Shown here: positions 8,007 through 13,011 of the stretch, in pieces
How positions within the stretch are numbered: the first letter of the stretch is position 1
Layout: each line of letters begins with the position of its first letter
Made by a program: the position numbers and the translations under genes
The notes under the pieces: generated by a model
The model's database searches: none
What the model saw: only the letters and a program-made list of their open reading frames with translations
Told to the model about the DNA's origin: nothing
Source: Candidatus Competibacteraceae bacterium
Lineage (GTDB): Bacteria; Pseudomonadota; Gammaproteobacteria; Competibacterales; Competibacteraceae
Direction: 5' to 3'
Length of the DNA: 13,011 nucleotides
Assembly (NCBI GenBank): GCA_003527885.1
Contig: DPWB01000178.1
Span: 1-13,011 of the forward strand

Positions 8007-8927
8007 TCAAGCGGGCAAGGGCTGAGGTGGCGGTTCGCTGGTCGGGTCTTGGTGGATCAGCACATCGGCACCCGGGAAGGCGGCTTTGATCGCCGCTTCC
8101 ACTTCGTCGCCCACCCGATGCGCCTCCACCAAGGGCAATTGATCGTCCAACATCAGATGCAGTTGGATGAAGTAGGTCTGCCCGGAACGGCGGGTCCGCA
8201 AGTCATGGACGCCGCGCACGCTGGAGTGGGCGCGGACGATCTGCTTGATGCGGGCATGGACGTCCGGCGGCAATTCGTGATCCATGAGCAATTGTATCGA
8301 TTCATAGCCGATGTGTCCCGCGCTATACAAAATATAGCACGCAATCCCGATGGCAAAGATCGAATCCATACTCGGCCAACCCCACATAGTCAAGCCAATC
8401 GCTATAATGATGGCGGCATTCGTCAACAGATCGGTGGCGTAGTGCAAGGCATCGGCGCTGATCGCCGTGGATTGGGTGCGACGGATCACATAGCGCTGAA
8501 AAGCCAGCAACACGCCCGTCAGGACGAGGGCGAACACCTGGACCCCGATCCCGACCAACCCATCGTTCAGCGGCTGGGGATGCAGCAGCCGGTCGATGGC
8601 GTGCAGGACCAAAAACAGCGCCGAACCGGCGATAAACGCCGCTTGCGCCAAGCCCGCCAGCGGCTCGGCCTTGCCGTGCCCGAAGCGGTGGTCGCGATCC
8701 GGTGGTTGCAGGGAATAATGCACCGCCAGCAAGTTGATAATCGACGCCGCGATATCCATCATCGAGTCCACCAAGGACGCCAGCACGCTGACCGACTGGG
8801 TCAGCAGCGCGGCCGCCAGTTTGCCGGCGATCAAAACGGTGGCGGTCGCCACGGAAGCGTAGGTCGCCCACCGCAGCAAGCGCGCGGCCCGCGCGGGGCC
8901 TACGGTCAAGTTGGTTGCGTCGCTCAT
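8007..8927 (-). CDS. fieF: FieF/YiiP-type cation diffusion facilitator (divalent metal/proton antiporter)
   Basis: A 306-residue inner-membrane exporter for divalent cations (Zn2+ or Fe2+ in characterised relatives), driven by the proton gradient. I start it at ATG 8927; the frame stays open further upstream but that part is Arg/Ser/Pro-rich and unlike the family. Six membrane segments span about residues 22-205. The transport-site ligands are present as DSMMD (D54, D58) in TM2 and HYATD (H162, D166) in TM5, the Asp2/His-Asp set of YiiP. The loop after TM2 carries DRDHRFGHGKAE (77-88), matching the second zinc site (D77, H80, H84). A cytoplasmic ferredoxin-like domain (about 212-295) contains H241, H257 and HQDP at 292-295. 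Length equals that of E. coli FieF. It is divergent from ptsP. The metal preferred cannot be read from sequence. Confidence 0.94.
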   Translation of the reverse strand: MSDATNLTVGPARAARLLRWATYASVATATVLIAGKLAAALLTQSVSVLASLVDSMMDIAASIINLLAVHYSLQPPDRDHRFGHGKAEPLAGLAQAAFIAGSALFLVLHAIDRLLHPQPLNDGLVGIGVQVFALVLTGVLLAFQRYVIRRTQSTAISADALHYATDLLTNAAIIIAIGLTMWGWPSMDSIFAIGIACYILYSAGHIGYESIQLLMDHELPPDVHARIKQIVRAHSSVRGVHDLRTRRSGQTYFIQLHLMLDDQLPLVEAHRVGDEVEAAIKAAFPGADVLIHQDPTSEPPPQPLPA

Positions 8928-8954
8928 GAAATTCGGTCTTCTGTGATCGGAGGC

Positions 8955-8978
8955 AAGCCAGTATAGTCTACTTGGCTT
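8955..8978. promoter_or_regulatory. Imperfect dyad over -10-like sequences between fieF and ptsP
   Basis: AAGCCA (8955-8960) and TGGCTT (8973-8978) are inverted arms. Inside them GTA and TAC also pair, with one bulged T and the five-base centre TAGTC. The 134-base region is the shared upstream region of the divergent fieF and ptsP genes. The dyad contains -10-like hexamers on both strands: TATAGT (8962-8967) on + and TATACT (8965-8960) on -. Neither has a good -35. It is therefore a candidate operator that could control either or both promoters. No known metal-regulator consensus (Fur, Zur, MerR type) is recognised. Confidence 0.38.
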
Positions 8979-9061
8979 CGGTCGCGGCGACGGTGGAACG
9001 ATCCCGCCGGCGGCGCTCGACTCGCCCCTTTTCGACCCGCAACCCAAAGGCCCCGGACGCC

Positions 9062-11332
9062 ATGCTCGAAACCTTGCGCCATATCGCCCAGGAGCTCAGC
9101 ACCGCGTCGGATTTGCCGGACGCGCTGGCCACCGCGGTCCAGCGGATCCGGGATACGCTGCGAGTCGCGGCTTGCAGTCTCTACCTGGCCGACCCGGAAC
9201 ACGGTGAGTTCGTCCTGGCGGCGGCGGCCGGCCTGCACCCCTCGGCGGTCGGCCAACTGCGCCTGAACCTACAGCACGGTCTGGTGAGCTTGATCGCCGA
9301 ACGCCAGGAGCCGCTGAACCTTCAGGACGCCTCGCGCCATCCGCGCTTTTGCGAAACTTCCGGGCGTGGTGAGGACGGCTACCGCGCTTTTCTGGGCGCG
9401 CCGCTGATCCAATATCGGCGGACGCTCGGCGTGTTGGTCGCCCAAGATACCGCCGTCCGTCAGTTCCAGGCCGATGAGCTGAATTTTCTGCTCGCTCTCG
9501 CCGCGCAACTGGCCAGCAGCCTCGATCGGGCGGCGGGCGGCGGCCCGATCCAAGGCACACTGAAACCATCGCCGCCCGCAACCGGCGTCCAAGCGCTACA
9601 GGGGGTGCCTGGAGCGGGCGGCGTGGCGATCGGCGCCGTCGCCATCCCCGATCGGTTGATCGATCTCGACGATGTGCCCGACCGCGCCGCCGCTGACCCC
9701 GCCACCGAGGACGTCGCGTTCCGAACCGCCATCGCCGCCGTCGATGCTGAGTTGCGGGCGGCGGGCGAGCGGCTGGCGCCGCTGCTACCCCCGACCGAAC
9801 AAAACCTGTTTGCCGCCCACCGGCTGCTGTTGAACAGCGACAGCCTGCTCGGTGAAACCCGCGCGCGCATTCGGGCGGGTTCTTGGGCGCAGGGCGCTTG
9901 GTGCGAAACGGTTCTGGCGCGCGTGCGCCTGCTGGAGCAGGCCGACGATTCCTATCTCAGCGCCCGAGCCGACGACATCCGCGATCTGGGCCGGCGGGTC
10001 TTGCAGCACTTGCGGGCCGGAACGGCTCGACCCACCGGCAGCCTGCCCGAGCGCTGCGTGCTGTTGGCCGAGGAAATGAGCGTGGCGCATCTGGCGGCGG
10101 CGCCGGAACACCTGACCGCCATCGTCTGCCTGCGCGGTTCGGCGCTGTCGCACGTCTCGATCTTGGCGCGGGCGATGGGCATTCCGGCGGTCATGGGTCT
10201 GGGTGACCGGCCCATCGGCGGTTTCGAAGGCTGCGAGATCATCGTCGACGGCTATCAGGGCCGGGTGTTCATCAATCCCGACCCCAGCTTGCGCGAGGAA
10301 TACCGCCAACTGATCGCCGCCGACGCCGAACTGTCCGCCGAATTGGCGACGCTGCGCGACCTGCCGGCCGAAACCCGAGACGGCTACCGGTTACCGCTGT
10401 ACGCCAAGGCCGGCCTGTTGTCCGATATCGGCTCCACCCGCGCCTGCGGCGCCGACGGCATCGGTCTGTACCGCACCGAATTCGCCTTCATGCTGAGCGA
10501 CTCGTTCCCCAGCACGGACGAGCAATGCGCGTTGTACCGGCAAATACTGGAGGCGTTCGCCCCGCAGCCGGTCGTCATTCGCACGCTGGATATCGGCGGG
10601 GACAAATGCCTGCCTTATTTCAACATCGCGGAAAAAAACCCTTTTCTCGGCTGGCGCGGGATGCGGTTTACCCTGGACCGTCCCGATATCTTCATGACCC
10701 AGTTGCGCGCCCTGTTGCGGGCCAACGCCGGCCCGAACAACCTGCGGGTTCTGTTTCCGATGATCACCACCGTGGAAGAGGTGGACGAGGCACTACGCCT
10801 GCTGGAGCGGGCGCAACGCGAACTGGCGGAAGATGGGCTGCCGCACGCTCGCCCTCGGATCGGCGCGATGATCGAAGTCCCTTCCGCCGCGCTCCAAGCC
10901 GCGCAACTGGCCAATCGGGTGGATTTCCTGGCGGTCGGCACCAACGATCTGACCCAGTATCTGCTGGCGGTGGACCGCGATAATTCCCGCGTGGCCGGAC
11001 TGTACGACAGCCTGCATCCCGCCATGCTGAAAACTATTGCCCACATCATCGAAGGTGGCCGCCAAGCGGGCCGGCCGGTGAACCTGTGCGGCGAAATGTC
11101 GGCCGATCCCGGCGCCGCCCTCCTGTTGCTGGGCATGGGGGCGGCCAGCTTGAGCGCCAGCGCCGCCGCCGTGCCGCGCGTCAAATGGGCCATCCGCAGT
11201 TTCACCCGCACCCAAGCCCAAGCATTGGCCCGGCAGGCCTTGCAACTGGACACCGCCCGCCAAGTCCATCGCTTGCTGAACGACGCGCTGCGCCGGGCGG
11301 GGCTGGGCAAACTCGTCCACGAACCGACTTAA
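9062..11332 (+). CDS. ptsP: Phosphoenolpyruvate-protein phosphotransferase PtsP (enzyme I-Ntr)
   Basis: A 756-residue cytoplasmic enzyme that passes phosphate from PEP to the carrier NPr in the nitrogen PTS, a regulatory phosphorelay. I take ATG 9062 (AAAGG upstream) because MLETLRHIAQEL is the usual PtsP beginning; an earlier TTG at 8972 would add an atypical Arg-rich tail. The N-terminal GAF domain (about 1-155) is the sensor module that distinguishes it from sugar-PTS enzyme I; in other bacteria it binds glutamine. Then follow the N-terminal EI part (about 178-330), the swivelling domain with the phosphorylated His364 (GSALSHVSILARAMGIPAV), and the PEP-binding barrel (about 445-720). In the barrel GLYRTEF, DIGGDK, GWRGMRF, GTNDLTQY and the catalytic Cys676 (NLCGEMSADP) are intact. 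Length matches E. coli PtsP (748). It usually follows rppH/nudH in gammaproteobacteria; here it is divergent from fieF instead, so its partners NPr and EIIA-Ntr are elsewhere. Confidence 0.97.
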   Translation: MLETLRHIAQELSTASDLPDALATAVQRIRDTLRVAACSLYLADPEHGEFVLAAAAGLHPSAVGQLRLNLQHGLVSLIAERQEPLNLQDASRHPRFCETSGRGEDGYRAFLGAPLIQYRRTLGVLVAQDTAVRQFQADELNFLLALAAQLASSLDRAAGGGPIQGTLKPSPPATGVQALQGVPGAGGVAIGAVAIPDRLIDLDDVPDRAAADPATEDVAFRTAIAAVDAELRAAGERLAPLLPPTEQNLFAAHRLLLNSDSLLGETRARIRAGSWAQGAWCETVLARVRLLEQADDSYLSARADDIRDLGRRVLQHLRAGTARPTGSLPERCVLLAEEMSVAHLAAAPEHLTAIVCLRGSALSHVSILARAMGIPAVMGLGDRPIGGFEGCEIIVDGYQGRVFINPDPSLREEYRQLIAADAELSAELATLRDLPAETRDGYRLPLYAKAGLLSDIGSTRACGADGIGLYRTEFAFMLSDSFPSTDEQCALYRQILEAFAPQPVVIRTLDIGGDKCLPYFNIAEKNPFLGWRGMRFTLDRPDIFMTQLRALLRANAGPNNLRVLFPMITTVEEVDEALRLLERAQRELAEDGLPHARPRIGAMIEVPSAALQAAQLANRVDFLAVGTNDLTQYLLAVDRDNSRVAGLYDSLHPAMLKTIAHIIEGGRQAGRPVNLCGEMSADPGAALLLLGMGAASLSASAAAVPRVKWAIRSFTRTQAQALARQALQLDTARQVHRLLNDALRRAGLGKLVHEPT

Positions 11333-11347
11333 GCGCGGCGGGCGACA

Positions 11348-11381
11348 AAGCAAAGCACGGATCAAAACCCGCGCTTTGCTT
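11348..11381 (+). terminator. Probable terminator hairpin of ptsP
   Basis: AAGCAAAGC (11348-11356) and GCTTTGCTT (11373-11381) form a perfect 9-bp stem. The loop region can add three more pairs (CGG/CCG) after one A/C mismatch. It begins 16 bases after the ptsP stop. No strong T-run follows, so it may need Rho or serve as a 3' protective stem. Confidence 0.5.
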
Positions 11382-11391
11382 CAAAGCTGGA

Positions 11392-11416
11392 GGGATGCGG
11401 AAGATTGCCGCATCCC
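11392..11416 (-). terminator. Probable terminator hairpin of hsp20
   Basis: GGGATGCGG (11392-11400) and CCGCATCCC (11408-11416) form a perfect 9-bp GC-rich stem with a seven-base loop, 13 bases beyond the hsp20 stop. It is flanked by the ptsP hairpin, so the two convergent transcripts each meet a stem. No T-run is present on the - strand side. Confidence 0.5.
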
Positions 11417-11429
11417 GGTTGAACGAGAA

Positions 11430-11873
11430 TCAGCTTTCGATCGCGATCTTGCGCGGTTGCGCCGCCTCCCGTTTAGGCACGATCACTTCCAGCACGCCGT
11501 CCCTGCATTTGGCGCTGACCTTCTCGGCGTCGGCAACATCCGGCAGCGAAAACCGGCGCAAGAAAGTGCCGCGCACCCGCTCGACCCGGCGGTACTGGTC
11601 GGCTTGCTCGTCGCTCTCGCTCGCGCGCTGCCCTTTCAGGCTCAGCATCCCATTTTCCAGCGTGACCTCGATATCCTTGAGTTGCACTCCCGGCAGATCG
11701 GCGCGGATGATGAACTGGTCCGCTTCTTCCTTGATATCGACCGCGGGCGCCCAGTCCGCCAGAATATGCCCGCTTTCCCCGTCGCCGAAGCGGTTGGTGT
11801 CGAACAGACGGTTGACTTCCCGCTGTAACTGATTCAACAGATTCAAAGGCTCATAGCGCATCATAGCCATCAT
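11430..11873 (-). CDS. hsp20: Hsp20/alpha-crystallin small heat-shock protein
   Basis: A 147-residue ATP-independent holdase chaperone that binds unfolding proteins in the cytoplasm and forms large oligomers. A short N-terminal arm (1-40, starting with RYEPLNLLNQLQREVNRLF) precedes the alpha-crystallin domain (about 41-134). That domain has the family marks ADLPGV (58-63), NGMLSLKG (74-81), RGTFLRRFSLP (101-111) and DGVLEVIVPK (125-134). The C-terminal tail has the IxI oligomerisation motif (I143-A-I145). The start is ambiguous: MMAMM offers ATGs at 11873, 11870, 11864 and 11861. The ribosome site GAGGAGGT (11883-11876) fits the first ATG through its upstream GAGG and the second through AGGAGG (6-base spacing). 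A sigma-32 promoter lies upstream, so it should be heat induced. It is the class found in many bacteria rather than an IbpA/B pair. Confidence 0.97.
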   Translation of the reverse strand: MMAMMRYEPLNLLNQLQREVNRLFDTNRFGDGESGHILADWAPAVDIKEEADQFIIRADLPGVQLKDIEVTLENGMLSLKGQRASESDEQADQYRRVERVRGTFLRRFSLPDVADAEKVSAKCRDGVLEVIVPKREAAQPRKIAIES

Positions 11874-11875
11874 CG

Positions 11876-11914
11876 ACCTCCTCTAATTTCAGGTTTGGCG
11901 CTCCCATGAACGCC
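11876..11914 (-). promoter_or_regulatory. hsp20 leader: two small hairpins, one engaging the Shine-Dalgarno sequence (possible RNA thermometer)
   Basis: In the - strand leader, GGCGTTC and GAGCGCC (11914-11908 and 11903-11897) form 7 bp (one G-U) around a tetraloop ATGG. Next to it ACCT (11894-11891) can pair with AGGT (11879-11876), which is part of the ribosome-binding site, with an 11-base loop. A weak helix over the ribosome site in a small heat-shock leader is how ROSE and fourU thermometers work. The sequence shows neither the UUGCU of ROSE nor a four-U run, so it would be a different or non-functional fold. Confidence 0.35.
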
Positions 11915-11930
11915 GTGTCGTCTCGGTGGC

Positions 11931-11959
11931 TAAATGGGGTTGGCCACCTCGATTTCAAG
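11931..11959 (-). promoter_or_regulatory. Sigma-32 (RpoH) heat-shock promoter of hsp20
   Basis: On the - strand, -35 CTTGAAA (11959-11953) and -10 CCCCATTTA (11939-11931) are separated by 13 bases. Both elements and the spacing match the sigma-32 consensus (CTTGAA, 13-15 bp, CCCCATnT). Transcription should start near 11924, giving a leader of about 50 bases before the hsp20 ATG. Confidence 0.88.
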
Positions 11960-11966
11960 GCCACCT

Positions 11967-11995
11967 TTGGCATTTTTTACGTTAAACTCTATGCG
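11967..11995 (+). promoter_or_regulatory. Possible sigma-70 promoter of the TIR-CHAT gene
   Basis: TTGGCA (11967-11972, 5 of 6 to consensus) is followed after 17 bp by TATGCG (11990-11995, weak -10), within an AT-rich island that stands out from the GC-rich surroundings. Transcription would start near 12002, about 33 bases before the ATG. The -35 lies only 7 bp from the -35 of the divergent hsp20 promoter, so the two polymerases would compete for the same DNA. Confidence 0.33.
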
Positions 11996-12034
11996 CTTAC
12001 GCTTTTCAATCCTTTCCCTTCGGAACCCCGTGCA

Positions 12035-13011
12035 ATGGCCGTCGCCCCCGTTTTCATCTGCCACGCTCAACCCGATGCCCCGTTTTCTCAGGATTTGAGT
12101 GTGGCATTGGAAACCGCCCATCTCAGCGTCTGGCGCGACCAGCAAAACTTGCGCGGCGGCGACCGCTTGGCGCCGGAGGTGCGCTGGACCATCGAACAGG
12201 CCCGTCAGGTGATCGTGGTGCTCGGCCTGAACACCGGCCAGCCGGCGTGGTTGCGCCGGGAAATCGAGATCGCTCAGGCAACCGAACGCCGCCGGGCTGG
12301 GAGTTATCGGGTGATTCCGCTCCTGTTGCCGGGGGTGGACCCGACGATTTTGGCGCAATGGTTCGCGCCGGCCCCGCGTTGTGCGCCCGTCCAACTGCCC
12401 GCCGAGGGGCTGGGCGAAGCTTTGCCCCTGCTGCTGGCCGCCTTGGGCGAACCGCCGCCCGGCGACCTTCCCAGCGGCCGCAATCCGCCGCCCCTGGCGG
12501 AGCTGGAGCTTGACTTCGCACCGGAGGAACCCGCCGCCGGGCGCTGGCGCTGGGTCGCTCGCCTGCACCGCCCGGCGGACCCCGCGCCGGCCGGCAACGA
12601 ACTCGGCGCACGCGGTCTGCCGCCCGGCCCTTTGCCGGGCCGCCTCCTGAATTGGTACTTGCAAAGCCATCCGTGCTGGCCGACCGATACCCTGCGCTAT
12701 CTGGCGCGCCGCACCGAAACCCTGCTGGCAAAGTGGGGTCGGTCGTTTCACAACGCCGTCTTGGAAGCGCCCGGACCGCACGAACTGACCGCCGCTTGGC
12801 GCAACGCGCCGGAACGTTACGAGTTGCGCTTGACGGTACGGGCCGCCACGGATCATCCGGCCGTCGCAACCGTGCTCGGCTTGCCCTGGGAACTGCTGCA
12901 CGGCCCGACCGGCTTCCTGATGCAGGGCAAGCGCCCCGTCCAATTCCTGCGCCGGTTGGCGGGCGGGGGCGATGCCTTCGCCCCCTCTCTCTTATTCACA
13001 ACTCCCAGCCC
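12035..13011 (+). CDS. TIR domain-CHAT protein, N-terminal 325 residues (3' end outside window)
   Basis: The frame is open from ATG 12035 to the right edge (325 codons), with a weak GGA about 10 bases upstream of the start. Residues 4-110 are a TIR domain. Visible are the first strand PVFICHAQPD, the BB-loop region WRDQQNLRGGDRL (33-45), the strand QVIVVLGLN (58-66) and helix WLRREIEIA (72-80). E76 sits where the NAD-cleaving glutamate of catalytic TIRs lies. A Pro/Ala-rich linker (about 112-165) and an unassigned segment (about 165-265) follow. At 281-309 is the hallmark CHAT entry LGLPWELLHGPTGFLMQGKR with FLRRL after it. CHAT is a caspase-like protease fold; its His and Cys would lie beyond the edge. 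TIR plus CHAT suggests an immune or cell-suicide effector (inference). No signal peptide or membrane segment is seen. It is divergent from hsp20. Confidence 0.85.
   Translation, partial: MAVAPVFICHAQPDAPFSQDLSVALETAHLSVWRDQQNLRGGDRLAPEVRWTIEQARQVIVVLGLNTGQPAWLRREIEIAQATERRRAGSYRVIPLLLPGVDPTILAQWFAPAPRCAPVQLPAEGLGEALPLLLAALGEPPPGDLPSGRNPPPLAELELDFAPEEPAAGRWRWVARLHRPADPAPAGNELGARGLPPGPLPGRLLNWYLQSHPCWPTDTLRYLARRTETLLAKWGRSFHNAVLEAPGPHELTAAWRNAPERYELRLTVRAATDHPAVATVLGLPWELLHGPTGFLMQGKRPVQFLRRLAGGGDAFAPSLLFTTPS

Noticed and set aside
8928..9047. N-terminal extension of the cation exporter to an upstream start
   Set aside because: The extra 40 residues are Ser/Pro/Arg-rich and unlike FieF; the ATG at 8927 gives the usual family length.
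8972..9061. TTG start giving a 30-residue extension of PtsP
   Set aside because: The extension is Arg-rich, and the ATG at 9062 begins the typical PtsP GAF domain.
11930..12943. A 337-codon - strand frame opposite the TIR-CHAT gene
   Set aside because: The translation is Gln/Arg/Gly-rich with no domain, and the + strand frame there has clear TIR and CHAT motifs.

Overview
This window is high-GC DNA from a proteobacterium, most likely a gammaproteobacterium. The evidence is gene content and order: an M16 peptidase pair, rsmD, coaD and a YfhL-type 2[4Fe-4S] ferredoxin in a row resembles the arrangement I recall from Pseudomonas and related gammaproteobacteria. EI-Ntr (ptsP), a FieF-type metal exporter and a multidomain c-di-GMP protein fit the same group. 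I cannot name the genus from the sequence alone. Almost the whole window is chromosomal and coding. I saw no rRNA, tRNA, CRISPR array, insertion sequence or phage gene, and no gene-free stretch over about 160 bases.

Left part (1-5286, all + strand): the C-terminal end of one M16 peptidase, then a complete second M16 protein that has lost the zinc-binding HxxEH motif. rsmD follows, overlapping the second M16 gene by the four bases ATGA. coaD has its own probable promoter and a tight hairpin in its leader. Next come the small ferredoxin, an NAD(P)-binding atypical SDR protein, and an exported DUF4124-M23 peptidase.

Middle (5339-8927, - strand): an 850-residue REC-PAS-GGDEF-EAL-REC protein that converges on the M23 gene, and upstream of it a FieF-like cation diffusion facilitator. 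The exporter is divergent from ptsP (9062-11332, + strand). A partly palindromic candidate operator lies in their shared intergenic region.

Right part (11333-13011): ptsP converges on an Hsp20 small heat-shock gene (- strand), with two strong hairpins between their ends. The hsp20 gene has a textbook sigma-32 promoter (CTTGAAA, 13 bp, CCCCATTTA) and a short leader that can fold around its Shine-Dalgarno sequence. Divergent from it, and running off the right edge, is a large protein with an N-terminal TIR domain followed by the start of a CHAT (caspase-like) domain. This is the strongest candidate for an immune or stress-triggered effector here. Its CHAT catalytic residues, and any further partner genes, lie outside the window.

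Overall this is housekeeping and signalling chromosome, with a probable TIR-CHAT conflict gene beginning at the right end.
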